A stretch of 64,000 bases of DNA from Methanomethylovorans sp041447285 (GTDB lineage Archaea > Halobacteriota > Methanosarcinia > Methanosarcinales > Methanosarcinaceae), in NCBI RefSeq assembly GCF_041447285.1, contig NZ_JBGMEB010000002.1, positions 62,001 through 126,000 on the forward strand, written 5' to 3'. This document shows positions 8,256-16,910 of this stretch, one piece after another (the stretch's first letter is position 1; every line of letters begins with the position of its first letter). Position numbers and translations under genes: made by a program. Under the pieces are notes generated by a model. That model was given only the letters and a program-made list of their open reading frames with translations, searched no databases and was not told the origin of the DNA.

Positions 8256-8487
8256 CTCCTTAGTGTCTTCTTTTGTTTTTGAGACTACAGCTTAGATCTG
8301 CTTTCAATTTCCTATCAGCACAATCTTGCTCTTCACATGGCATAATGAAAGAAATTAAAATAAAAAGACACTTACACTATCAACGAATAGACAATAAAAA
8401 TTAAAAGTTTAATACGGTTTAGAAGTCTATATCAAGCTTCAATATACTTCTAAATCACTTTTCTGCACGAAATATATCTTGGATCGT

Positions 8488-10122
8488 TCAGATAATACAT
8501 AAATTATTGCGCAATTTTTCTGTAAGCCTCATATTTTCAGAATAGTCCACTTTTACATCCATGAGCCATACTCCACCTGCTTTTAATGCGTATTCAAGCT
8601 GTGGCCTGAAATCTTCTGCCTTTTCGATTCTTATTCCATGGGCTCCGAAGCTCTCGGCAAGTTTAACAAAGTCAGGATTCAAGAAGTCTATACCAAAGCT
8701 GGAATCGAATTTTTTCTTTTCATGCCATTCAATGAGTCCGAACTTGGCATCATTGAATATAACTATAACTATATCGCAGCTTAAACGCACCGCAGTTTCA
8801 AGATCCTGTACATTCATAAGGAATCCACCGTCTCCAGCTACAGCTACTACTTTTCTTTCAGGTTTCAGGAGTTTTGCGGCAATGGCTCCCGGAAGTGCAA
8901 ATCCCATGGACGCAAGACCATTTGATATTTGGACTGTGTTGGGTTCATAAGCAGGATAAAGACGTCCTATCCAGAGTTTATGGGCACCCACATCGCTGAT
9001 GACTACATCTTCTCTATCCATGGTCTGTCTTATATCGTATATTATCTTCTGAGGTTTCATGGGAAACGCCAGATCATCCTTAAAATCAAGGAGTTCTCTT
9101 TCCATGTTCTTTCTAACCCGTGAGAAATATTCGAGCATTTCCTTTTTTTTGCAAAAGGGTGTTAATTGTTTCAGGGCAGTGCGAATGTTTCCTATCAGTG
9201 AAAGGTCTGGGATATATTTTTCGTCTATCTCGTGATGGTGGGAGTGAATATGTATTATTTTCTTGGAGCCATCCGGATTCCAGAACCTGGGACTATATTC
9301 CACATGATCGAATCCTATGCAGATTACCAGATCAGCTCTTTCAAAACCGCACATGATATGGTCCCTGTCCCTGATACCCATGGATCCCATGTAAAGTCCA
9401 TCATCAGCCGGGAATGCACCTTTTCCCATAAAAGTTGTAACTACAGGAATACCTGTATTTCTTACAAAATTACATAATTCTTCAGATGCATCTTCTCTTA
9501 TAACGCCATTACCTGCCAGAATTACAGGCATATCGGCAGCTCCTATAAGCATGGCAGAACGCTGCAGTTCATCCTCATCAGGCATTCGTATATGAGAATA
9601 TGGTTTCTTTACAAGCGGTACCTTGTTAGTTTGCTCCGCAGCTATATCTTCAGGAATTTCTATGTGTGTTGCTCCTGGTCTATCCCTGGCTGTATCAAAA
9701 GCCTTGCTAACGATCTCAGGTATGAAATCTGCTCTGGTCACGCTGGAGTTCCATGTTGTGAACTCTCGGAAAGCTTGTACTATATTCAGATACTGATGGG
9801 CTTCTTTGTGAGTCTTTTCAAGTCCAGCCTGTCCGGTAATAGCTACCAATGGTGCTCTGTCCAGGTGTGCATCAGCGACACCAGTTATAAGGTTGGTTGC
9901 ACCAGGACCAAGAGTTGCAAGACATACTCCAGGTTTATGGGTGAGCCTGCCATAGACATCTGCCATAAAGGCTGCGGATTGTTCATGTCTTGTTACTATG
10001 AACTTGATTTTTGATCTGGAAAGTGAGTCGGTCAGGTCCAGGGTCTCTTCACCCGGAATACCAAAAATATATTCTACGCCCTCATTTTCGAGACATTTCA
10101 CCAGGAGATCACTGCCTTTCAT
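8488..10122 (-). CDS. ThDP-dependent enzyme, acetolactate synthase-like; candidate 2-oxoglutarate decarboxylase
   Basis: Thiamine-diphosphate enzyme of 544 residues with three domains. The N-terminal Pyr domain (about 1-165) has GIPGEETLDL and the catalytic Glu in VTRHEQSAAFMADVYGR. A central domain spans about 185-320, and the C-terminal PP domain carries the cofactor motif GDGGFLMN ... FNDAKFG. It would usually be called acetolactate synthase large subunit, but no small subunit is adjacent and the next gene, 14 bases downstream of which it is read, is an aldehyde dehydrogenase. The same pairing of an ALS-like enzyme with a succinate-semialdehyde dehydrogenase was shown in Synechococcus to convert 2-oxoglutarate to succinate, so decarboxylation is a serious alternative (inference). 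Confidence 0.8.
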   Translation of the reverse strand: MKGSDLLVKCLENEGVEYIFGIPGEETLDLTDSLSRSKIKFIVTRHEQSAAFMADVYGRLTHKPGVCLATLGPGATNLITGVADAHLDRAPLVAITGQAGLEKTHKEAHQYLNIVQAFREFTTWNSSVTRADFIPEIVSKAFDTARDRPGATHIEIPEDIAAEQTNKVPLVKKPYSHIRMPDEDELQRSAMLIGAADMPVILAGNGVIREDASEELCNFVRNTGIPVVTTFMGKGAFPADDGLYMGSMGIRDRDHIMCGFERADLVICIGFDHVEYSPRFWNPDGSKKIIHIHSHHHEIDEKYIPDLSLIGNIRTALKQLTPFCKKKEMLEYFSRVRKNMERELLDFKDDLAFPMKPQKIIYDIRQTMDREDVVISDVGAHKLWIGRLYPAYEPNTVQISNGLASMGFALPGAIAAKLLKPERKVVAVAGDGGFLMNVQDLETAVRLSCDIVIVIFNDAKFGLIEWHEKKKFDSSFGIDFLNPDFVKLAESFGAHGIRIEKAEDFRPQLEYALKAGGVWLMDVKVDYSENMRLTEKLRNNLCII

Positions 10123-10136
10123 TTTCAGAACACCTT

Positions 10137-11504
10137 CTAATATATCTTTATTGACTTGAGGTTGATAAACTCATAGAATCCATGCTTTGCCATTTCTCTC
10201 CCCATTCCACTTCCCTTTACTCCTCCAAAAGGCATGCATGCTTCTGGCCTAAAGAAAGCATTGACAGCTACCATTCCAGTTTCGAGCTGTCTGGCAAGAA
10301 GTTTTCCTTTCTCTCTATCTTCTGTCCAGATACTTGCCCCCAGGCCGAACCGGGTTTTGTTGGCAATCTGGATGGCTTCCTGCTCATCCTTGACGGTGAT
10401 TATAGGAGCTATTGGTCCAAATGTCTCTTCTGCCATCACTTTCATATCGGGTGTAGCATCGGCAAGAACAGTAGGAGAATAGAAGAACCCTTCACTGTTT
10501 ACTCTTCCTCCAGGTACAAGGACTTTTGCTCCTTTTGAGGTGGCATCTTTCACCTGCTGTTCAAGCATGGTTATTTGTTCCTCACGCACCAAGGGCCCAA
10601 TATCTGTGTTTTTGTCCATAGGGTCTCCAAGTCTTAGTTTCTCTGTTAGTTCCACAAACTTATTGGTGAACTCTTCCGCAACCTCCTGTGCTACTATGAA
10701 CCTCTTGGCTGCAATGCATGTCTGTCCCGTGTTGATGCACCTGCTGGGGACAGCGACACTTGCTGCTTTCTCTACATCTGCGTCAGACAGCACTATAAAT
10801 GGATCACTACCCCCGAGTTCCAGCACAAATTTCTTCATGTTGCGGGCTGCGAGTTCTGCGACTTTTTTTCCGGCAGCATCGCCACCTGTGAACGAGACGG
10901 CTTTAATCTCATTCTTTGATATGAGAGAGGAAGCTGTGGGTCCGTCAATGAGCAATGTCTGGAATACTCCTTCAGTAACTCCTGCTTCCAGAAATAGTTC
11001 TTCCATCTTCAGGGCACACATGGGCACATAACTGGAGTGCTTGAGCAGCATCACATTCCCTGCAGCAAGGATATGGGAAGCTGCACTAAGAACTTGCCAG
11101 AAAGGGAAATTCCAGGGCTTTATAGCCAATACCGGACCCATAGGCTCGTATGATACCATGGACTCAGAAGCATCTGTTTCTATCTGTTCCGGATGCATAA
11201 GCTCCTCTGCATGTGCAGCAAAATAGTCGATGGTATCGGCGCATTTTACAATCTCGCCAACGGATTGTTTTATGACCTTCCCCATCTCCTGAGTGATGAG
11301 TTCCCCAAGATCTTGTTTTCTTTCTCTCAGCAGCTTTGATACGCCATTTAGAACTTCACCACGTTCCGATACATCAAGTTCTTTCCATTCGTGAAAAGCT
11401 GCATTAGCTTTCTTTAGGCCTGTGTTTATTTGCTCTTCAGAATAGGGTTTAAATTGTTTGATAGTTTTTCCAGTTGTTGGGTTGATGGATGAGATAAGAT
11501 TCAT
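10137..11504 (-). CDS. gabD: NAD(P)-dependent succinate-semialdehyde dehydrogenase-like
   Basis: Aldehyde dehydrogenase superfamily enzyme of 455 residues, oxidising an aldehyde to its acid with NAD(P). The cofactor-binding part includes KPWNFPFWQVL and SFTGGDAAGKKVAELA. The general-base Glu is in VLELGGSDPF (about 230) and the catalytic Cys in NTGQTCIAAKRF (about 264). The conserved ETFGPIAPI follows. Length and motifs fit the short SSADH clade (no long N-terminus). It lies first in a two-gene operon with the ThDP enzyme 14 bases downstream, suggesting the aldehyde substrate is made by that enzyme. Substrate cannot be proved from sequence. Confidence 0.85.
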   Translation of the reverse strand: MNLISSINPTTGKTIKQFKPYSEEQINTGLKKANAAFHEWKELDVSERGEVLNGVSKLLRERKQDLGELITQEMGKVIKQSVGEIVKCADTIDYFAAHAEELMHPEQIETDASESMVSYEPMGPVLAIKPWNFPFWQVLSAASHILAAGNVMLLKHSSYVPMCALKMEELFLEAGVTEGVFQTLLIDGPTASSLISKNEIKAVSFTGGDAAGKKVAELAARNMKKFVLELGGSDPFIVLSDADVEKAASVAVPSRCINTGQTCIAAKRFIVAQEVAEEFTNKFVELTEKLRLGDPMDKNTDIGPLVREEQITMLEQQVKDATSKGAKVLVPGGRVNSEGFFYSPTVLADATPDMKVMAEETFGPIAPIITVKDEQEAIQIANKTRFGLGASIWTEDREKGKLLARQLETGMVAVNAFFRPEACMPFGGVKGSGMGREMAKHGFYEFINLKSIKIY

Positions 11505-11618
11505 GGTGAAACTTCCAATAGATGATTGTTTCTCTGGATAGAAAAGAGGAAGGTATGGGGTATAAAGTTAGCTGGGGAATCTAAAGATGTTAGGTAGATG
11601 ATGTAGGATAACTTGTTG

Positions 11619-12050
11619 TCACCCCATCACTATCTGTACAACCGTTGGATATTTTTTCATAATTATGTAGGCTATTGATCTGCCAACCCATAGCCTACCC
11701 TGCTGCATTGTGCGCAGGCGGCTGATCTCTCCCAAAGCCTGTAAGGCTTCCAAAGCATATGCATCATTAAGGTAACAGCTGCCTGGGACTTGGTTATCAA
11801 AGAAGAACAGCATTGGAAGTTTTAGTTTATCTTGCAGTTTTTCTGGTAGCTTTTCGCCGAGTTTCTTGAGTGTCGCGATCTCAAAAAAGTGATCCTTGTC
11901 AGCTTTTGTTTTTGCCGAGGGCTTTTCTTCCTGCAGGAGCTGAGTAAGGCTTTTTCTTTCGAACACTATGCTTTCGTTCATCTTATTGATCTCTGTTCTC
12001 ATCCACCTCATGAGAACTGAATCATCACTCAGGGGGCGTCTTTCCTGCAT
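11619..12050 (-). CDS. UPF0216 (DUF61) conserved archaeal protein
   Basis: UPF0216-type protein of 143 residues with unknown function, found across euryarchaea. Recognised by MRTEINKMNESIVFERKSL near the N-terminus, the middle DHFFEIATLKKLGEKLP, LKLPMLFFFD and a basic C-terminal strand. The reading frame is open further up to 12245, but the ATG at 12050 (MQERRPL) fits the family length and leaves room for a promoter before the divergent gene at 12179. No membrane segments or catalytic motifs are visible. Confidence 0.75.
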   Translation of the reverse strand: MQERRPLSDDSVLMRWMRTEINKMNESIVFERKSLTQLLQEEKPSAKTKADKDHFFEIATLKKLGEKLPEKLQDKLKLPMLFFFDNQVPGSCYLNDAYALEALQALGEISRLRTMQQGRLWVGRSIAYIIMKKYPTVVQIVMG

Positions 12051-12178
12051 ATTAGATACTTCCTGTTTTATACAAAGATTGCTTACGATCATTTGTTTAG
12101 CAGTTTGTAGTATTATTGTTTCTGTATAGAGCAACAATTTAAGCAATGCAAGATATTTCTTACTAATAAGTTGATCCC

Positions 12179-12496
12179 ATGCCGACACCATATTTTCTTT
12201 ATGAAGAACAGCTTCAGCAGATAAAGGCCATCTTGCTGGAAACATTTGATGGGGAGGATGTTAAGATAATACTTCTTAATCTTGGTGAGCCAAGATCTTC
12301 CCGCAATTCAATGGAGGTTGCCATAGGTATACTTCCCCGTTCTCCCTATAATCGAAAAAAGTTGATTTATTCGATGGAAAAGATAGAGGAAATTAATTTC
12401 CCATACACTGTGGATCTTATAGATCTTTCCAGGGTTTCGGAAAGTCTCAGAAATCACTTGCTGGAAGGCGGTGATCTCTGGAAGGGTTGGGAATAA
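12179..12496 (+). CDS. Degenerate minimal nucleotidyltransferase-like protein
   Basis: 105 residues with the strand-helix pattern of minimal nucleotidyltransferase (MNT) domains: an opening helix (EEQLQQIKAILLETF), a strand (VKIILLNLGEP), a second strand (SMEVAIGIL), and a tail typical of the fold (VDLIDLSRVSESLRNHLLEGG). The catalytic signature normally GSxARG ... SDIDL reads GEPRSS ... NSMEV here, so both the glycine-serine loop and the first Asp are lost. It is probably catalytically inactive if the fold is right. No HEPN partner gene is adjacent. The upstream region is shared with divergent UPF0216. Possibly a regulatory remnant. Confidence 0.55.
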   Translation: MPTPYFLYEEQLQQIKAILLETFDGEDVKIILLNLGEPRSSRNSMEVAIGILPRSPYNRKKLIYSMEKIEEINFPYTVDLIDLSRVSESLRNHLLEGGDLWKGWE

Positions 12497-12596
12497 GGTG
12501 CATTTAATCACAATTATTTCATTTGATTTTTCTTCTTTGAAATGATCTTCTTTAGCTAAAAATTCTCCTCCTACAAAGAAATTATATTAACTTGAA

Positions 12597-13130
12597 ATGC
12601 ATCCTCTAATCATGAAATTCCAGAATGAAGAGTATGAAGGGGAAACATTCAAGGACCTTGATCTGACAGGTACATCTTTCAAAAGCTCAAAGTTCATAGA
12701 TTGTAATTTTGAGAATTGCAACTTGTCAAACGTAGACCTGAATGGCACAAAGTTCAAGGATATCAGATTCAGGAAATGTAAAATTCTGGGATTGGATTTT
12801 TCAAAATGCAATGACTTTATGCTCAGTATGGGATTTGAAGATTCTTTTCTTTCATATTCTATTTTTTCAGATATGAATTTAGAAAACACGGATTTCATTA
12901 ACTGCCAGATATATGACTGTGATTTTCTCAATACCAACCTCAAAAATGCAAATTTTGAAGGATCTGATCTTAAAAATAGTCTATTTGGACACACAAACCT
13001 TAGTTTCACGTCTTTCAGGAATGCAAAGAACTACAATATAGATCCAAACAACAATTTCCTGAAAAAGACCAAATTTTCTATTCCTGAGGTAATCTCTCTT
13101 TTAAATATCTATGATATAGAGCTGGAATAA
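12597..13130 (+). CDS. Pentapeptide-repeat protein
   Basis: 177 residues, mostly right-handed beta-helix pentapeptide repeats of the A(D/N)LxX type. The repeats run from about residue 18 (LDLTGTSFKSSKF) through the SNVDLNGTKFKD and NTNLKNANFEGSDLK regions to about 145, interrupted around residues 70-85 by a less regular segment, as in Qnr/McbG-like proteins. The last 30 residues form a separate C-terminal part. Such proteins can mimic DNA, but most have no known function and I assign none. It stands alone between the MNT-like gene and R15P isomerase, all on the plus strand. Confidence 0.85.
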   Translation: MHPLIMKFQNEEYEGETFKDLDLTGTSFKSSKFIDCNFENCNLSNVDLNGTKFKDIRFRKCKILGLDFSKCNDFMLSMGFEDSFLSYSIFSDMNLENTDFINCQIYDCDFLNTNLKNANFEGSDLKNSLFGHTNLSFTSFRNAKNYNIDPNNNFLKKTKFSIPEVISLLNIYDIELE

Positions 13131-13201
13131 GCAGTTGGCAAATCAAAAAAAGAACTGCATTTGCCAACACATATAAATTCCTTCCTTACAACCTCTTTAT
13201 T

Positions 13202-14128
13202 ATGTACGACCTGATGGACACTGCAGAAAAGATCCGTACCATGGAAATCCGTGGAGCCGGCAGGATAGCAGTTGCAGCTTCGGCAGCTATGAGGGATCAT
13301 GCACAGACCCTTAGTTCCCTGTCTCCCGAAGAGTTCGAGAATAGTATCAATGAAGCTGCAGGACTACTTGTGGAAACCAGACCCACAGCTGTTTCCCTTC
13401 CGAATGCGGTAGCTCTTACAAAAAAGCATTCATCTCATGATGTCAGCAAAGCTATTGCTGAGATCGTTGCTAATTCCGAGAAATTCATAAAGAATGCAAA
13501 TGAAGCACTGGAAAAGATTGGTAAGGTCGGTGCCAGGCGTATCCGTGATGGGGACGTTATTATGACCCATTGCAATTCTCATGCTGCAATTGCTATCATC
13601 AAGACAGCATTTAAGCAAGGCAAGAAGATCTCAGTGATAGCTACGGAATCCAGGCCCCGCAGGCAGGGTTTCATTACTATCCGTGAACTGAACGATGCAG
13701 GGATTCCCACAACACTCATTGTGGACTCTGCTGTGAGGCTGGTCATGAAAGATGTGGACCTTGTGGTAGTAGGTGCGGATTCCATTGCAGTTAACGGTGC
13801 ATTGGTCAATAAGATCGGTACTTCCCAGCTTGCACTGGCAGCCAGGGAAGCTCGCAAGAACGTTTTAGTTGCAGCTGAGACTTACAAGTTCAGCCCCAAC
13901 ACTATTCTGGGACAGATGGTAGAGATTGAAGATCGTTCAAGTGATGAGGTCATAGACCCCAATCTACTCAAAGAGATGCCCAATGTAAAAGTGAGGAATC
14001 CAGCTTTTGACATCACGCCACCGGAATACATTGACCTCATTATTACTGATGCAGGTGCTTTTCCTCCTGCAATGGCATACATGGTTATTAAAGAATATCT
14101 TGGGCTGGACCTGGTGGATTTGAAGTAA
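13202..14128 (+). CDS. e2b2: Ribose-1,5-bisphosphate isomerase
   Basis: Member of the eIF2B/MTNA family, 308 residues, best matching archaeal ribose-1,5-bisphosphate isomerase, which turns R15P into ribulose-1,5-bisphosphate for the type III RuBisCO AMP-degradation pathway. Visible are the GAGRIAVAASAAM region, the catalytic-loop area ending VIMTHCNSHAAIA, the acidic TESRPRRQG and VVGADSIAVNG. Partner genes (AMP phosphorylase, RuBisCO) are not in the window. An AT-rich element ACATATAAATT at about 13168-13178 lies 24-34 bases before the ATG, so the mRNA is probably leaderless. The alternative, an eIF2B-alpha-like or methylthioribose-phosphate isomerase, is less likely. Confidence 0.85.
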   Translation: MYDLMDTAEKIRTMEIRGAGRIAVAASAAMRDHAQTLSSLSPEEFENSINEAAGLLVETRPTAVSLPNAVALTKKHSSHDVSKAIAEIVANSEKFIKNANEALEKIGKVGARRIRDGDVIMTHCNSHAAIAIIKTAFKQGKKISVIATESRPRRQGFITIRELNDAGIPTTLIVDSAVRLVMKDVDLVVVGADSIAVNGALVNKIGTSQLALAAREARKNVLVAAETYKFSPNTILGQMVEIEDRSSDEVIDPNLLKEMPNVKVRNPAFDITPPEYIDLIITDAGAFPPAMAYMVIKEYLGLDLVDLK

Positions 14129-14526
14129 TTCTAACATATCCACATTTATGCACATGAAGGCTATCCAGGCTCAGTAGAAATTCCTGCTATCGATATTAGG
14201 CGAGGACTCAATAAAACAATATTTTGTAATAACTTACTCGATATTTGTGTGGATTGCTTTTTATGTATTAATACCAAGCATGGAAGGCAATGTAAAGAGC
14301 TGGAATTGGAACATGCGTCATAGGTACTTTTATATAGTATTACCTCAGAACCGAATAAGGCTTTAAAAAGCTACTACTTTAGCTTCATATGTTCTCTGGG
14401 TGGTTAGTTGGCAGTCATTTATCTGAAATCGGATAGTAATCTATGGTACATGTGAAGGATTCCTTACATAAGTCCGTTCTTCATTATGTATCGAATCTTC
14501 CTGTTTTGTGACAGGAATAACCTTCA
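14129..14526. other. Gap before the sensor kinase
   Basis: 398 bases with no recognisable gene. The last 30 bases contain a hairpin (14498-14517) that overlaps the putative ribosome site of the kinase gene. Upstream, a TTTTATATAGTATTACC element at about 14329-14345 is a possible box A. Nothing else is supported. Confidence 0.4.
14498..14517 (+). promoter_or_regulatory. Hairpin hiding the kinase ribosome site
   Basis: TTCCTGT-TTTGTG-ACAGGAA forms a perfect 7-bp stem. The AGGA in its 3' arm (14513-14516) is the only ribosome-site-like string before the GTG at 14527, at a suitable 10-base spacing. It could act as a translational switch or a protein-binding palindrome; only the symmetry is visible. 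Confidence 0.4.
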
Positions 14527-16335
14527 GTGAACGAGTTTTTTATTGACAATGAGGAAGTGAAGATGTATTTTAATGCTTACTCCATCCCTGTATTCACATC
14601 GTGCATCATTGTCTGTATTATTCTCTATTATTCAAAAGACTACAAAACAACTCCAGGTTCAAAATATATGCCCCTGCTTCTGGGTTCCATAGCAATTTAT
14701 TCATTTTTTTATGGACTTGAGATTTCTTCCACTAATCTTCAAACATTCATTCTGTTTTATAAGCTAGAATATATCGGAATTCCTTTTGTACCTTTATTCT
14801 TTCTGTTGTTCATAGTGAACTATAGTGGTAAAAAAAACTTATTGCCAATGCCTTTATTGGCCTTATTTCTGGTAATTCCCATCACAACGGTTCTACTTGT
14901 TTTCACCACAAAATATCATACATTGTTCCACAAAACATATTACATAAATTATGATGGTATCTTTCCAGTGTTAGACTTTGATCCAGGTGTATGGTACTGG
15001 GTACATTTTTCATATACTTTCATCTGCATTGTCCTTGGTCTGATTCTACTTTTCAGTATGCTGCCAGGAACACTTCCGGTTTTCCGTAAACAAATTGCCA
15101 TTGTAATAATCGGCTCCTCCGTCCCCCTTTTAACCCTTTTAATCTATTTGGCTGGAATGTTTCCCTGGGGTATTGATCCATTTCCTTTTTCCCTCACATT
15201 GAGTGCGATCATTATATTTATAGGATTTACACGATACAAATTGTTCAATCTTACCCCTCTGGCTCGCAGTCTGCTTTTTGAGAATCTGCCTGAAAGTGTC
15301 ATAGTTTTTGATACGGAGCAGAGAATTGTGGATTATAATGATTCTGCTGTGAATAGTTGTTACATAAAACCAAAGGAAATAGGAACACATGTATCGGAAT
15401 TGTCTGAACCATGGTGTAATCTTTTAAAAAGAAAACCTGATACCGGTGAGAGAAATGATATAGAGGTCCTAGAGGAAATTGAAGGTTCTGATTTCTGGTT
15501 TAGTATTACATTCCTTACATTGCATGATAAACATCGTAACACAATGGGTCAGATGGTTATCATAAAGGATATCACTGATCGTAAACAGTTGGAAGAATCC
15601 TTGCTTCAGGCTAAGGTTATTGCAGAGGCTGCAAGCCGCACAAAGAGTGAATTCCTTGCCAATATGAGCCATGAACTGCGGACACCTCTGAACTCCATAA
15701 TTGGTTTTTCTGATGTCATGTTGGAAGGAGATCTAGGGGAGCTTCTTCCAAAACAGGATCATTGTCTTCAGTACATCTCTAATAGTGGAAAACACCTGCT
15801 TAACCTTATCAATGGAATACTTGACATAGCAAAAGTAGAAGCCGGTAGGATGGAATTTTCTCCTGAGAAGATCTACATTGAACCACTTATGGCAGAAATA
15901 CTAGGGACTATGCAGTCCCTTTCAAGGAAAAAGCAACTAATTTTAAGAGTACAAAGGGACAAAGACGTGAATATTTTAGTGGCTGATGAGGCTAAACTAA
16001 AACAGATCATGTACAATTTGCTTGGAAATGCTATCAAGTTCACACCTGAAGGAGGGGAAATCGACATTAATATAAGTATAGTAGAAAACATGGTACGTAT
16101 CTCTATTATTGACACCGGCATAGGCATATCTGTGGAGGATCAGAAGAAACTTTTCAGGCCATTCACGCAACTGGATTCATCTTACGGTCGCAAGTATCAG
16201 GGTACTGGGCTTGGACTTGCATTGACCAAAGAATTGGTTGAATTACATCGCGGCAGGATATGGGTGCAGAGCGAGGTAGGTAAAGGCTCTAAATTCTCTT
16301 TTGACATACCCATTGTTCAACCCAGTATAGTTTAA
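14527..16335 (+). CDS. Sensor histidine kinase, 7TM N-terminus plus PAS
   Basis: Membrane sensor kinase of 602 residues. Residues about 15-235 hold seven hydrophobic helices of the 7TM histidine-kinase N-terminal type. A PAS-like segment follows (about 250-365, ending GQMVIIKDITDRK), then HisKA with phospho-acceptor His in NMSHELRTPLNSIIGFSD (about 383), and a HATPase_c domain with N box NLLGNAIKFTPEGG, G1 DTGIGIS and G2 GTGLGLAL. It can autophosphorylate and presumably pass phosphate to a response regulator, but no regulator gene is adjacent, as is common for orphan methanogen kinases. Start GTG at 14527; the ATG at 14563 is an alternative. The signal is unknown. Confidence 0.92.
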   Translation: MNEFFIDNEEVKMYFNAYSIPVFTSCIIVCIILYYSKDYKTTPGSKYMPLLLGSIAIYSFFYGLEISSTNLQTFILFYKLEYIGIPFVPLFFLLFIVNYSGKKNLLPMPLLALFLVIPITTVLLVFTTKYHTLFHKTYYINYDGIFPVLDFDPGVWYWVHFSYTFICIVLGLILLFSMLPGTLPVFRKQIAIVIIGSSVPLLTLLIYLAGMFPWGIDPFPFSLTLSAIIIFIGFTRYKLFNLTPLARSLLFENLPESVIVFDTEQRIVDYNDSAVNSCYIKPKEIGTHVSELSEPWCNLLKRKPDTGERNDIEVLEEIEGSDFWFSITFLTLHDKHRNTMGQMVIIKDITDRKQLEESLLQAKVIAEAASRTKSEFLANMSHELRTPLNSIIGFSDVMLEGDLGELLPKQDHCLQYISNSGKHLLNLINGILDIAKVEAGRMEFSPEKIYIEPLMAEILGTMQSLSRKKQLILRVQRDKDVNILVADEAKLKQIMYNLLGNAIKFTPEGGEIDINISIVENMVRISIIDTGIGISVEDQKKLFRPFTQLDSSYGRKYQGTGLGLALTKELVELHRGRIWVQSEVGKGSKFSFDIPIVQPSIV

Positions 16336-16547
16336 CCCTATAACTACAGGCATTGATCCTATTTTCATATTCAGGTGTTCAATTACCTGATTAATAGTAT
16401 TACCCTGAGTTGGAATTTCATCTGGAACCTAGAAACATACGTGAAGATCACTAATGTAGAAAACATATAATGTTATCCTTCAGTAAATTTATCACATTTG
16501 ATCGGGATATGGAAATGTGATCCGGCCCAACAATAGATAAAGGTTTT

Positions 16548-16582
16548 ATTCCTTTGATCAATTGGTCCTTGATTGAAGGAAT
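16548..16582. terminator. Inverted repeat between convergent genes
   Basis: ATTCCTT-T-GATCAA paired with TTGAT-TG-AAGGAAT around a 7-base loop, in the 296-base gap between the ends of the sensor kinase and the Cdd1-like gene. The remainder of the gap has a second symmetric pair, CACATTT ... AAATGTG at about 16496-16518. Position between convergent genes favours a bidirectional terminator. Confidence 0.4.
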
Positions 16583-16631
16583 ATAGAACTTAAGGCAAAA
16601 GGTGTCGATTTATTGATGTTTTCCGGGAACA

Positions 16632-16910
16632 CTATTTATTATCCTTCCAGTTCCACCATTTCAGAAGCTGTGGATCATGCTCCTCATTCGATGCATAATA
16701 CACTGCACACCTGAAGACATAGAGCATGCACCTGTCTATCTTCATTCCTGCATTATCACAGAGTCTCAGGTAGAGTTCTTCAGGGTCTTTCCCCTTTAGA
16801 TCTTTGACGGAACGAATACCCAATTCCCAGAGATCCTCTGCAGTTTTTTCACCTACACCCGGAATAACCTGCAATTCCATGAGAACTCTTATCTTGTTCC
16901 CATCTTTCAT
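16632..16910 (-). CDS. Helix-hairpin-helix Cdd1-type protein
   Basis: 92 residues of the pathogenicity-locus/Cdd1 type: one helix-hairpin-helix DNA-binding motif (LQVIPGVGEKTAEDLWELGI, about 13-32), then RSVKDLKGKDPEELY and the family tail DRCMLYVFRCAVYYAS. HhH motifs bind DNA backbones non-specifically, but the role of this family is not established. The start ATG overlaps the stop of the nitroreductase gene by 4 bases (ATGA), so the two are translationally coupled. Confidence 0.85.
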   Translation of the reverse strand: MKDGNKIRVLMELQVIPGVGEKTAEDLWELGIRSVKDLKGKDPEELYLRLCDNAGMKIDRCMLYVFRCAVYYASNEEHDPQLLKWWNWKDNK

